The notes under the pieces were generated by a model that was given only the letters and a program-made list of their open reading frames with translations, did no database searches and was not told where the DNA came from. DNA of 64,000 nt, taken from assembly GCF_003952025.1 (NCBI RefSeq), contig NZ_QXGI01000001.1, positions 372,001 to 436,000 of the forward strand, given 5' to 3'. The translations under genes were made by a program, and so were the position numbers. Below, piece by piece: positions 47,545 through 62,452 of this stretch (position 1 is its first letter; each line of letters begins with the position of its first letter). Origin of the DNA: Bifidobacterium castoris. Its GTDB lineage: Bacteria > Actinomycetota > Actinomycetes > Actinomycetales > Bifidobacteriaceae.

Positions 47545-48003
47545 TCAGACGGCGGTGCCGTTCTGGTCGAGGTTCGGGTTGTTCTTCGGGTCGCCTGCCG
47601 TGAAGAACAGGCTCAGGACGCCCACGGCGAAGCAGGCGGAGACGGTGATGATCGACCACAGCGGATGCTGCGGCAGCCACATGACGACGAAGAACATGAT
47701 CGCCGAGACGACGATGACGACCCAGCTGGCCACGCGGAACCACTGACGCACCGAATGCGGCGCGCGGATGACCTGCGGCGGGTCGAAGTCGTTGGGGTCG
47801 GTGTCCATCGCGACCTCCTCGGCATGCTCGAGCTCGCTGCTCGTCGGCTTCCACGGGCCGCTCTTGCCCTCCTTGAGACGGCGGGACTTCTCCTGCAGCT
47901 GGTATTCGTCGATCATGCCCGAACGCGCGCGACCCTTCGTCGCATCGTACTGGTCCGGCACGCCCTTCTTCCTCTGCGCGCGACGCTCCGCACGGTTTGC
48001 CAT
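47545..48003 (-). CDS. Small membrane protein of unknown function
   Basis: Has 152 residues. A basic N-terminus (ANRAERRAQRKKG) and a hydrophilic region lead to two membrane segments (about 90-108 and 112-131). A short PKNNPNLDQNG tail follows. No conserved motif is recognised; the start MANRAERR has AAAGGAG 5 nt upstream. It is convergent with bcp and lies just upstream of the gltD stop, on the same strand as the glt genes. Confidence 0.75.
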   Translation of the reverse strand: MANRAERRAQRKKGVPDQYDATKGRARSGMIDEYQLQEKSRRLKEGKSGPWKPTSSELEHAEEVAMDTDPNDFDPPQVIRAPHSVRQWFRVASWVVIVVSAIMFFVVMWLPQHPLWSIITVSACFAVGVLSLFFTAGDPKNNPNLDQNGTAV

Positions 48004-48149
48004 CGTTGCTCCTTTCGCAAGACACGTTGTCCACGCCGGTGCCGGCGTGCTCACCGTCCTCTACTGTACTGCAACCCGCGGCATGCGGGCGGCGGGTTGC
48101 GCCCATCGACGCAAGGCGCCGCCCCGGATCCGAAGGCCCTTCGCGCGCG

Positions 48150-49685
48150 TCAGCGCCGCGGCAGCGACATCGGCCGCTGCGAGGCGACGATCGGCGCCGG
48201 CAGCTCGGTCGGCTCGCCGGTGAGGTAGGCGTCGACGGCGGCCGCGCACGAACGACCCTCGGCGATCGCCCAGACGACGAGGCTCTGGCCGCGTCCGGCG
48301 TCGCCGCACGAGAACACGCCCTCCTGCGAGGTGTGGAAGGCGTCGTCACGCGCCACGTTGCCGCGCGCGTCGAGATCGCACGGCAGCTGCTCGCTCAGCG
48401 TCGCCGTGTCCGGATGCAGGAAGCCCACCGAGATGAGCACGAGGTCGGCGGGGATGACGCGTTCGGTGCCCGGCTGGCGGGTGAATGGACCGTCCGCGCC
48501 CGGGGCGACGGTCACGACCTTCAGCCCGGTGACGTGCCCCTGCTCGTCGGCGACGAAGCCCTCGGTGCGCGCCGCGTGCTCGTAGGTGATCTTCGTGCCG
48601 TCCTCCTCGCCGACGAAGCCGACGGAGTCCGTGTTGTACACGTACTCGCCGCCCTCCTCCATCGACGACGTCTTCTGGTAGAGGCGCGCGAAGGTCGGCC
48701 ACGGCTGGTCGTCGGGACGAGACGACGGCTCCTGCGGCATGATCTGCAGGACCGTGACGTCCTTCGCGCCCTGGCGGATCGACGTGCCCAGGCAGTCGGA
48801 GCCGGTGTCGCCGCCCCCGATGATGACGACGTGCTTGTCCTTGGCCGTGATGCCGTGCACCGGCTCCTTGCCGTAGACGCGGCGCGTCGCGTCCGGCAGG
48901 AAGTCCATCGCGAAGTGGATGCCGTCCATCTCGCGGCCCGGGATGTTCATGTCGCGCGGCACCGTCGAGCCGATCGCGACGACGACCGCGTCGTAGCGCG
49001 AGCGCAGGTCGTCCCAGGTGATGTCGCGGCCGATCTCGGTGTTCGTGCGGAAGCGCGTGCCCTCGGCCTTCATCTGTTCGACGCGGCGGTCGAGGATGCG
49101 CTTGTCGAGCTTGAAGTTCGGGATGCCGTAGCGCATCAGGCCGCCGACCTCGTCGTCGCGTTCGTAGACGACGACGGTGTGGCCTGCGCGCGTCAGCTGC
49201 TGCGCGCAGGCGAGGCCCGCCGGGCCCGAGCCGACGACGGCGACGGTCTGCGAGCTCAGGCGCGCCGGCGGCAGCGGCTTGACGTAGTCGAGCGCCCAGG
49301 CCTGGTCGATGATCGTCACCTCGTCGTTCTTGATCATCGTCGGCGGCTGGTGGATGCCGAGCACGCACGCCGACTCGCACAGCGCCGGGCAGATGCGTCC
49401 GGTGACCTCCGGGAAGTTGTTCGTCATCGACAGGCGGTTGTAGGCCTCCTCCCACTTGCCCTGACGCACGAGGTCGTTCCATTCGGGGATGAGGTTACCC
49501 AGCGGGCATCCGGACATGCAGAACGGCGTGCCGCAGTCCATGCAGCGGGCCGCCTGTTCCCGGGTCCAGTCCTGCAGGCCGTTCTCGGCATGCACATCGA
49601 ACCAGTCCCTGATGCGTTCTTCGACGGGGCGTTCGGCCAGCTCCCTGCGGGTGCGGACCTTGAGGAATCCACGTGGATCTGCCAT
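48150..49685 (-). CDS. gltD: Glutamate synthase small subunit
   Basis: NADPH-binding flavoprotein partner of GltB. Has 511 residues. The N-terminal Cys pattern (CMDCGTPFCMSGCPLGN and CPALCESACV) holds iron-sulfur clusters. FAD motif VVGSGPAGLACAQQL, a second GGGDTGSD dinucleotide motif and CGDAGRGQSLVVWAI follow. Start ATG at 49683-49685 has AAGGAG. It begins one base after the gltB stop, so the two are translated together. Confidence 0.97.
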   Translation of the reverse strand: MADPRGFLKVRTRRELAERPVEERIRDWFDVHAENGLQDWTREQAARCMDCGTPFCMSGCPLGNLIPEWNDLVRQGKWEEAYNRLSMTNNFPEVTGRICPALCESACVLGIHQPPTMIKNDEVTIIDQAWALDYVKPLPPARLSSQTVAVVGSGPAGLACAQQLTRAGHTVVVYERDDEVGGLMRYGIPNFKLDKRILDRRVEQMKAEGTRFRTNTEIGRDITWDDLRSRYDAVVVAIGSTVPRDMNIPGREMDGIHFAMDFLPDATRRVYGKEPVHGITAKDKHVVIIGGGDTGSDCLGTSIRQGAKDVTVLQIMPQEPSSRPDDQPWPTFARLYQKTSSMEEGGEYVYNTDSVGFVGEEDGTKITYEHAARTEGFVADEQGHVTGLKVVTVAPGADGPFTRQPGTERVIPADLVLISVGFLHPDTATLSEQLPCDLDARGNVARDDAFHTSQEGVFSCGDAGRGQSLVVWAIAEGRSCAAAVDAYLTGEPTELPAPIVASQRPMSLPRR

Positions 49686-49686
49686 G

Positions 49687-54255
<4,569 letters not shown>

Positions 54256-54485
54256 CGCAATCACCTCTCTAGTCACAGGGGACGCCCATCCCCTATCGCA
54301 CAGTTGGTCAGCCCGGATTACCGTCGCCGCGCATGGGGACGGCCTCGCGACCGTATCGCGGAGCGGGCGCGTCCATCCAGCGGGACCGCGCGCGCCGGGC
54401 ACAGCGGACGCGGTCGGGCAATCCGGCCTTTCGCATTCTATTGGGCGCTATATTTCGGAAGTATGACGAGCGCGCCGGCCGTGGT

Positions 54486-54505
54486 AAAAAAACTCACATA
54501 GTGAG
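54486..54505 (-). terminator. Intrinsic terminator downstream of hemW
   Basis: On the minus strand, CTCAC-TAT-GTGAG is followed by seven T, about 9 nt past the hemW stop; a compact classical terminator. Confidence 0.65.
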
Positions 54506-54513
54506 ACGGGTCT

Positions 54514-55698
54514 CTACAGCAGCGCGTCGAACAGCCGCTCGATGACGGCGTCATTGAGCAGACGGCCGCGCCGCGTCGCCACAAGGCGGCCGCCTCGCGC
54601 GCGCTCGACGAGCCCCTCGTGCACGAGCTCGTCGGCGACGGCGGAGGCGTCGCGTCCGCTGACGCGTTCGATCCCGGCCAGATCGAGCCCCTCGCGCAGG
54701 CGCATGCCGAGCATGACGCGCTCCTCGACGTCCTCGTCGGCGCCGATCCGCTCGCTGTCCGCCCACGGCACGTCGCCGAGGCGCACCCGCTGCGCCCACA
54801 CGCGCGGATGGGGCAGGTCCCATGCGCGCAGCGAGCGCGCGGGGCCGTCCGCGGCGGGCAATGCGTAGTGGCTGTGCGCGCCGGGACCTACGCCGGCCCA
54901 GTCGACGTTCCTCCAGTAGCCGAGGTTGTGCCGGCTCTCATGGCCGGGCCGCGCCCAGTTCGAGATCTCGTACCATTGCAGCCCGGCGGCCGCGCACATG
55001 TCGTCGACGATCTCGTACTTGGCGGCCTCGTCGTCGTCGTCCGGCGCCGCCAGCTCGCCGGCGGCGATGCGCCGGCCCATCTTCGTGCGCGCCTCGACGG
55101 TGAGCGCGTAGGCGGACAAATGGTCGACGCCCAGCGCGAGCGCGGTCTCGACGCTCGCGCGCCAGTCGTCGAGGCTCTCGCCTGGCGCGCCGTAGATGAG
55201 GTCGACGCTCGCCTCGAGGCCGGCCTCGCGCGCCGCGCGCACGCCGTCTACGACGTTGCGCGGCGTGTGTGTGCGGTCGAGCGTGCGCAGCACGTGCGGC
55301 ACCGCCGACTGCATGCCGAAGGAGATGCGCGTGAAGCCGCCGTCGGCGAGCGCGCCGATCGCGTCGGCGTCGACGGTGTCCGGATTCGCCTCGGTCGTGA
55401 TCTCGGCGCCGTCCTCGACGCCCCACAGCTCGCCGATCGCGTCGAGGACGGCGATCAGGTCGCGCGGCGGCAGCACGGTGGGCGTGCCGCCGCCGAAGAA
55501 GACGCTCGAGACGGCCGGCTCGTCGATGCCGTGCCCGAGCTGCCAGCGGCGCAGCAGGCGCAGCTCGGCGATCGCCGTCGACGCGTAGTCGCCGCGCGAG
55601 GCGCCCGGACCCATGTCCGGCGCCGTGTAGGTGTTGAAATCGCAGTAGCCGCAGCGGCGAAGGCAGAACGGCACGTGCACGTAAATCTCGTAGGTCAT
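54514..55698 (-). CDS. hemW: Radical SAM protein HemW (coproporphyrinogen oxidase-like)
   Basis: HemW is a heme-binding radical-SAM chaperone; older annotation calls it oxygen-independent coproporphyrinogen oxidase. The 4Fe-4S motif is CLRRCGYC at about residues 12-19 and a SAM-binding GGGTPTVL follows. Only three Cys of the CxxxCxxC motif are seen, without the fourth Cys that HemN uses. Length is 394 residues. Bifidobacteria make little heme, so a chaperone role fits better than porphyrin synthesis. Downstream of lepA, 24 nt apart. Confidence 0.9.
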   Translation of the reverse strand: MTYEIYVHVPFCLRRCGYCDFNTYTAPDMGPGASRGDYASTAIAELRLLRRWQLGHGIDEPAVSSVFFGGGTPTVLPPRDLIAVLDAIGELWGVEDGAEITTEANPDTVDADAIGALADGGFTRISFGMQSAVPHVLRTLDRTHTPRNVVDGVRAAREAGLEASVDLIYGAPGESLDDWRASVETALALGVDHLSAYALTVEARTKMGRRIAAGELAAPDDDDEAAKYEIVDDMCAAAGLQWYEISNWARPGHESRHNLGYWRNVDWAGVGPGAHSHYALPAADGPARSLRAWDLPHPRVWAQRVRLGDVPWADSERIGADEDVEERVMLGMRLREGLDLAGIERVSGRDASAVADELVHEGLVERARGGRLVATRRGRLLNDAVIERLFDALL

Positions 55699-55722
55699 CT
55701 GGCTCCTCCGCCGCGGCCGCGC

Positions 55723-57603
<1,881 letters not shown>

Positions 57604-57634
57604 GCCGCCCTCCTGTTGTACGATATCCGCGACC

Positions 57635-57640
57635 ATTCTA
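57635..57640 (-). promoter_or_regulatory. Candidate lepA -10 element
   Basis: TAGAAT on the minus strand, 32 nt before the lepA TTG. A convincing -35 element is not seen. Confidence 0.45.
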
Positions 57641-57699
57641 GCGGCAACGCATGGCAAACGGCCCCGCGCGCCGCGCACGACTTTATCCGCGGTGCGTGG

Positions 57700-57705
57700 T
57701 ATGCT
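57700..57705 (+). promoter_or_regulatory. Candidate rpsT -10 element
   Basis: TATGCT lies 46 nt before the rpsT GTG. A partial -35 (ACGACT) lies 17 nt upstream. The leader is about 40 nt. Confidence 0.45.
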
Positions 57706-57751
57706 TCTTATCCGTATGTCCTTATAGAAACCGTTGTTTGGAGAATACATA

Positions 57752-58012
57752 GTGGCAAACATCAAGTCGCAGAAGAAGCGCGTCCTCACCAACGAGAAGG
57801 CGCACAGGCGCAACGTCGCGGTCAAGTCCGCGATCAAGACCGCGATCCGTCACACGCGCGAGGCCATCGCCTCCGGTGACAAGGCCGCCGCCGAGGCCGC
57901 CTTCCAGATCGCCGGCCGCAAGCTCGACCAGGCGGCCAGCAAGGGCGTCATCCACAAGAACCAGGCCGCGAACCGCAAGTCCGGTCTGGCGCTGCGGATC
58001 AACGCGATGTGA
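57752..58012 (+). CDS. rpsT: Small ribosomal subunit protein bS20
   Basis: Early-binding 30S protein that contacts 16S rRNA. Has 86 residues, mostly basic helices, with the family start [20 protein letters not shown] and C-terminal [16 protein letters not shown]. The start is a GTG at 57752 with GGAGA 7 nt before. A weak start of this type is known to help autogenous control of bS20 in E. coli; whether it does so here is not shown. Monocistronic, closed by a strong terminator. Confidence 0.97.
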   Translation: MANIKSQKKRVLTNEKAHRRNVAVKSAIKTAIRHTREAIASGDKAAAEAAFQIAGRKLDQAASKGVIHKNQAANRKSGLALRINAM

Positions 58013-58028
58013 TCCGATTCACGTTTGG

Positions 58029-58071
58029 CTAAGGGGCCCGGATGGAGCGATCCATCCGGGCCCCTTAGTTT
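58029..58071 (+). terminator. rpsT terminator
   Basis: A perfect 18-bp stem (58029-58046 with 58051-58068), loop GCGA, followed by TTT; 17 nt after the rpsT stop. Confidence 0.92.
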
Positions 58072-58119
58072 ATAAGTCTGTCCCCGGCCGGCTGCGGCCA
58101 CGGACGCCCTCGATGCGTG

Positions 58120-58926
58120 TCAGCCGTCATGCGGCACGGTCGGCTTCGCCCCGGCCTTGCCCGCCCCGTCGCCGCGGTCCTCCCCCGGCCGTCCGGATGC
58201 GACGCGCATATGCGCGTCGCCGGTGCGGTGGTGGATGCGCCGCTCGAGCAGCACGCGCGGCAGACGCACCTTCGCGCGCGGCACGGCGCGCGGCAGCTGC
58301 CAGTCGAAGCGCACCGAGCCGAGCCGCAGCAGCACGACGATGACGACGATCACCACGTCGAGCGTCATCGCGGCGCGCGCGGGGATCATGCCGCGCGCCC
58401 GCCAGCGCCACACCGGCACCGTGAGCATGCTGCCGATGACGGCGGGCATGATGTACCAGTGGCGGTCACGGATGACCATCGGCACCTCGTTGAGCAGGAT
58501 GTCGCGGATCATGCCGCCGCCCATCGCCGTGAACGTGCCGAGGAAGACGGCCGTCATGCCGCTCGTGCCGTACAGCAGCCCCTTGCTCGAGCCGTTGACG
58601 GCGAACAGGCCGAGCGCGAGCGCGTCGATCGTCAGCATCGACCATTTGAGCCGGTCCACCTCCGGATGGATGATCGCGACCGTGCAGCCGGCGAGCAGCG
58701 CCGTGAGCACCGAGACACGGTCGGAGATGCCGACCGGCGGCACGGCGCCGAGCAGCACGTCGCGGATGATGCCGCCGCCGAGCGCCGTGAGCCATGCGGT
58801 GATGATGATCGTGAAGACGTCGTAGCCCTTGCGGATCGCGGCGAGTCCCCCCGCCATGCCGCAGCAGAAGATGGCGAGGTACTCGACGCCCCGGAAGAAC
58901 GGCGAGCTCTGCAGCGCGACCTCCAT
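58120..58926 (-). CDS. TRIC-type cation channel family protein (UPF0126)
   Basis: Membrane protein of 268 residues with two repeated halves, each carrying GGGxxRD (GGGIIRDVLL and GGGMIRDILL), the mark of prokaryotic TRIC channels. About seven membrane segments lie in residues 8-200. The basic hydrophilic tail of about 65 residues has no motif. Substrate is K+ or Na+ in studied homologues. The chosen ATG at 58924-58926 has AAAGGAG 5 nt before it. Convergent with rpsT. Confidence 0.88.
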   Translation of the reverse strand: MEVALQSSPFFRGVEYLAIFCCGMAGGLAAIRKGYDVFTIIITAWLTALGGGIIRDVLLGAVPPVGISDRVSVLTALLAGCTVAIIHPEVDRLKWSMLTIDALALGLFAVNGSSKGLLYGTSGMTAVFLGTFTAMGGGMIRDILLNEVPMVIRDRHWYIMPAVIGSMLTVPVWRWRARGMIPARAAMTLDVVIVVIVVLLRLGSVRFDWQLPRAVPRAKVRLPRVLLERRIHHRTGDAHMRVASGRPGEDRGDGAGKAGAKPTVPHDG

Positions 58927-59023
58927 CGCATCTCCTTTCCCGCGCGCCGGCGCGAATCCCACCCATTGTACGCGCGGCCGCCGCCCCTACGCGCACGGCG
59001 TCATCGTCGGCGCCGGATGCGAA

Positions 59024-59056
59024 ACGGGGCGGGCATCGCGATGATGCCCGCCCCGT
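59024..59056 (-). terminator. ilvE terminator
   Basis: ACGGGGCGGGCATC (59024-59037) and its complement (59043-59056) form a 14-bp stem with a 5-nt loop, about 23 nt after the ilvE stop. Confidence 0.7.
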
Positions 59057-59079
59057 CACTACGATTCAACGGGAAGCGC

Positions 59080-60207
59080 TCAGCACACCTTCCACATCCA
59101 GTCGTGCGGGTCCTCGATCTCGCCCAGCTGGATGCCGAGCAGCTGGTTGCGGATCGCCATCGTCAGCTCGCCCGGTTCGCCGTCGCCGACGGTGACGTCG
59201 AACTTCTCGGACTTGAAGCGGCCGATCGGCGTGACGATCGCGGCGGTGCCGCAGGCGAAGACCTCGATGACCTCGCCGGAGCGGATCTCGTCGAGCAGCT
59301 GCTCGAGCACGATCATCGTCTCGACGACGTCATGGCCGTCGTCCTCGAGCAGCTGGATGATCGAACGGCGCGTGACGCCCGGCAGGATGCTGCCGGTCAG
59401 GCTCGGCGTCTCGACATGGCCGTCCTTGTGCACGACCATCATGTTCATGCCGCCGAGCTCCTCGAGATAGGTCTTCGTGGCCGCGTCCACGAAGCACACC
59501 TGCTCGCAGCCCTCGGCGATGCCGCGGTACTCGCCGAGCAGCGACGCGGCGTAGTTGCCGCCGCACTTGGCGAAGCCGGTGCCGCCGGGACCGGTGCGGA
59601 ACCACTTGTCCTCGACCCAGATGCTCACCGGCTTGACGCCGCCGGCGAAGTACGGGCCGGACGGCGAGGCGATGACGCAGTACTCGACCTCCTCGGGGGC
59701 ACGCACACCGAGGAAGGCCTCGGAGGCGAAGATGAACGGACGCAGGTACAGCGTGTACTCGCGGCGCGCCGGGACCCATTTGACGTCCTTCTCGACGAGC
59801 GCGGCGCACGAGCCGAGGAAGTCCTCGATCGAGACCTCGGGCAGGTACAGGCGCTTCGCCGAGTTCTGCATGCGCTCCGCATTCGCATCCGGTCGGAACA
59901 GCCAGGTGGAGCCGTCGGCGTGGCGGTACGCCTTGAGGCCCTCGAAGACCTCCTGCGCGTAATGCAGCACCGAGGCGCCCGGGTCGAGCTTGAGCGGCGC
60001 GTACGGCTCGATGCGGCGGTCGGACCAGCCTTCGCCCTTCGTCCACGTCATATGGGCCATGCTGTCCGAAAAGACCTGGCCGAAGGCCGGCTTGTCGATG
60101 AGCCCCTCGCGCTTGGCGTCCGAGGCCGGATCCGGGTTCGGCAGGACGGTGAAGCGCTCGGCGAGGGAATCGATGTACGTGGGATCGTGATGGGATTCAT
60201 TGGTCAT
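59080..60207 (-). CDS. ilvE: Branched-chain amino acid aminotransferase
   Basis: PLP enzyme that makes valine, leucine and isoleucine. Has 375 residues. The Lys of GGTGFAKCGGNYAASL binds PLP. LHYAQEVFEGLKAYRHADG and the EVFACGTAAIVTPIG motif (fold IV type) are typical. I chose the ATG at 60205-60207, with AAAGAAG upstream; an extension of 25 residues from MSAPKALMDN is possible. Monocistronic. Confidence 0.94.
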   Translation of the reverse strand: MTNESHHDPTYIDSLAERFTVLPNPDPASDAKREGLIDKPAFGQVFSDSMAHMTWTKGEGWSDRRIEPYAPLKLDPGASVLHYAQEVFEGLKAYRHADGSTWLFRPDANAERMQNSAKRLYLPEVSIEDFLGSCAALVEKDVKWVPARREYTLYLRPFIFASEAFLGVRAPEEVEYCVIASPSGPYFAGGVKPVSIWVEDKWFRTGPGGTGFAKCGGNYAASLLGEYRGIAEGCEQVCFVDAATKTYLEELGGMNMMVVHKDGHVETPSLTGSILPGVTRRSIIQLLEDDGHDVVETMIVLEQLLDEIRSGEVIEVFACGTAAIVTPIGRFKSEKFDVTVGDGEPGELTMAIRNQLLGIQLGEIEDPHDWMWKVC

Positions 60208-60355
60208 GGTGATGCTTCTTTGGGTGTGTCTTGAAAAATCGAAATCGTAGTGGTTGTCCATGAGCGCTTTTGGCGCCGACATGCTTCACTCTTGCACAAC
60301 CCCATGTCCAACGCGTCCCGCCCGTTCACATACTGGCCATCGCCGCGCAGGACGG

Positions 60356-60392
60356 CGACGCCCGCCCCGGGGGGATGCCGGGGCGGGCGTCG
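60356..60392 (-). terminator. rplY terminator
   Basis: A 15-bp perfect stem (60356-60370 with 60378-60392) around GGGGATG, about 38 nt downstream of the rplY stop. Confidence 0.75.
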
Positions 60393-60429
60393 CGGGTGTT
60401 CGGGCGGCGCGCATGCGCCGCGCGGGGAA

Positions 60430-61050
60430 TCAGGCGGCCGGGTTCGACTCGTCAATGGCCGGGACGTTCTCGGCCTGCTCCTGGGTGACCTCGGTCAGCG
60501 GCGCGTCCTGCGGCACCTCGACGGTGACGACGGACTCGTCGAGGTCCTCCATGTCGAGCTCGACGCCCTCGGGCAGCGCGAGGTCCTTGAGGAAGACCTT
60601 GTCGCCGTCGGCGAGGCCGTCGACGGTCACGACGATGCGCTCCGGCAGGTTGCTGACGTCGGCGCGGACCTTGAGCTCCTGGATGTCGACGAACGCGACA
60701 GCGGCGCCCTTCGGGGTGCCTTCGACGAAGACCGGCACCTCGACGTCGATCTTCTCGCCGGCCTTGACCTCGTAGAAGTCGATGTGCTCGACGATGCGCT
60801 TGACCGGGTTGCGCTGGACGTCCTTGACGACCGCGAGCTTGCTGCCCTCGCCGTACTTGACGGTGATCAGGGCGTTCGTGTGGCGCAGAGCGAGCGTCGT
60901 CTCCTTCATCGGGAGCTTGACGTAGACCGGCTGGTCGCCGCCGGCGTAGATCGTCGCCGGGATCTGCTGCGCGGCGCGCATGCGGCGCGACGGTCCCTTG
61001 CCGAACTCGGTGCGCAGTTCGCCTTCGAGGACGATGGTGGTGTTTGCCAT
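60430..61050 (-). CDS. rplY: Large ribosomal subunit protein bL25 (CTC/TL5 type)
   Basis: 5S rRNA-binding 50S protein. Has 206 residues: an N-terminal L25 domain (residues 1-95, with GKGPSRRMRAAQQIPATIYAG) and a C-terminal beta domain (VPVFVEGTPKGAAV...) as in CTC general-stress forms, ending in an acidic tail. ATG at 61048-61050 has AAGGAG upstream. The 5' leader contains two hairpins. Confidence 0.95.
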   Translation of the reverse strand: MANTTIVLEGELRTEFGKGPSRRMRAAQQIPATIYAGGDQPVYVKLPMKETTLALRHTNALITVKYGEGSKLAVVKDVQRNPVKRIVEHIDFYEVKAGEKIDVEVPVFVEGTPKGAAVAFVDIQELKVRADVSNLPERIVVTVDGLADGDKVFLKDLALPEGVELDMEDLDESVVTVEVPQDAPLTEVTQEQAENVPAIDESNPAA

Positions 61051-61071
61051 GATGATTCTCCTTATATGCTC

Positions 61072-61157
61072 CGTCTTCGGCGCATCAACGAGCCGAAGAC
61101 GCGCACTGGGGAGCGCCTTCGTGCCGAGTCGATAACGGAAGGCGCGAACCGCCTTCC
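61072..61157 (-). promoter_or_regulatory. rplY mRNA leader with two hairpins
   Basis: On the minus strand, two perfect stems precede the rplY site: an 8-bp stem (61150-61157 with 61137-61144) and a 10-bp stem CGTCTTCGGC (61092-61101 with 61072-61081). The second ends 22 nt before the start codon. A ribosomal-protein leader for autogenous control is a reasonable idea, since rplY of E. coli is autoregulated. Confidence 0.4.
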
Positions 61158-61231
61158 CTCGCCAAAGCAACGTTTCGACGATAGGCGCCGACGTGGACAA
61201 CGCGCGCCGAGACCCGGCGCGCGCACCCATG

Positions 61232-61237
61232 TACAAT
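61232..61237 (+). promoter_or_regulatory. Candidate -10 element of the alpha/beta hydrolase gene
   Basis: TACAAT lies 57 nt before the hydrolase ATG. The -35 is not clear. Confidence 0.35.
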
Positions 61238-61294
61238 GGCTGCAGTCATCGGATACGTCGCCTATCCGTCCGAGGAATCGAGGGAACGCCGGTC

Positions 61295-62314
61295 ATGTCA
61301 TCGCCAGCATCGTCGTCATCGTCATCGTGGGCCGGCCGCGTCGCCGCCGGCGCAGCGGCCGCAGGCGCGATCGCCGCCGCGGGCGCCGTGTGCGGCGCGG
61401 GCGTCGCGCTGCTGCGCGTCGCGCTCGACGCCGACTGCCCGCGTTCGGTCTTCGCGCGCCGGCGCCTGAGCGGCTTCGCCGACCGCGACGACGCGAACGT
61501 CCCCGTCCCCGGACAGGCGCACCGCTGGTTCGAGATGACACGGCAGGGCGTCGCCATCCGCAGCTACGACGGGCTGCGGCTGCACGGCTGGCGCTTCGAC
61601 CCGGACACGGCGCGGCCGCTGCCCCACCGCTACGCGATCTGCGTGCACGGCTACACCGGCGGCCCCGAGGAGATGGCGCCGTGGGCGCAGCACTACGCGG
61701 CGATGGGATTCACCGTGTTCACGCCGGCGCTGCGTGCGCACGAGCTCAGCGAGGGGCGCTACGTGACGATGGGCGCGCTCGAGCGCAGGGACCTCAAACA
61801 GTGGGTCAACCTCATCGTCTCGCGCGACCCGCGGGCGCGCATCCTGCTGCACGGCAACTCGATGGGCGCTGCGAGCGTGCTGCTCGCCGGCGCCGACCCG
61901 TGCCATGCGCCGAACATCAAGGCGATCGTCTCCGACAGCGCCTTCGTCTCCGCGTCGGCGCAGCTTGCGCACAGCATGGCCGGCGCGCTGCATGCGCCGC
62001 GCGCGCTCGCGCGCCCGTCGGTCGGCGTCGCGAACCTGCTGCTGGGACGTCTGGCCGCCGCATCGCTCGCCGACGCCGACGTGCTCGACGCCGTGCGGCG
62101 CCTGACGGTCCCGACGCTGTTCATCCAGGGAGACGCCGACATGATCGTCGCCCCGTCGAGCGCGCGCAGGCTCTACGGGGCGTGCGCGAGCAACGACTGC
62201 GAACTGCTCGTCGTCGACGGCGCCGGCCACGTCGCCTCGCTCGCGACCGCCCCCGGACTGTACTGGGCGACGGTCGACGGCTTCCTGCGGGGCGTGGCCG
62301 CCTTCGCCTCCTGA
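61295..62314 (+). CDS. Alpha/beta hydrolase
   Basis: Has 339 residues. A hydrophobic segment near residues 13-45, rich in Ala and Gly, probably anchors it to the membrane. The hydrolase core has VHGYTGGPEEM (oxyanion), nucleophile elbow LLHGNSMGAAS, the acid in FIQGDADMIV and the His in VDGAGHVAS. No lid motif points to a substrate. Weak ribosome site (AGGGAACGCCGG); the start is not certain. Between the rplY leader and the pnt operon. Confidence 0.87.
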   Translation: MSSPASSSSSSWAGRVAAGAAAAGAIAAAGAVCGAGVALLRVALDADCPRSVFARRRLSGFADRDDANVPVPGQAHRWFEMTRQGVAIRSYDGLRLHGWRFDPDTARPLPHRYAICVHGYTGGPEEMAPWAQHYAAMGFTVFTPALRAHELSEGRYVTMGALERRDLKQWVNLIVSRDPRARILLHGNSMGAASVLLAGADPCHAPNIKAIVSDSAFVSASAQLAHSMAGALHAPRALARPSVGVANLLLGRLAAASLADADVLDAVRRLTVPTLFIQGDADMIVAPSSARRLYGACASNDCELLVVDGAGHVASLATAPGLYWATVDGFLRGVAAFAS

Positions 62315-62394
62315 ACGGTGCCGCGGGCGTCATGCGCATCGGCCGGTAGACGGGCCGTGGCGCATTATCCTTCTGATCCATCCCCATACGCGAA

Positions 62395-62423
62395 GGAGGC
62401 CGGCCCCTTGGGGACCGGCCTCC
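62395..62423 (-). terminator. pntB terminator
   Basis: GGAGGCCGGCCCC (62395-62407) pairs with GGGGACCGGCCTCC (62410-62423), with one bulged base, 30 nt after the pntB stop. The DNA just outside carries ATACGCGAAGG, as at the bcp terminator. Confidence 0.65.
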
Positions 62424-62452
62424 CTAGCCATGCGGACGGGTGCGTCCGGCAA

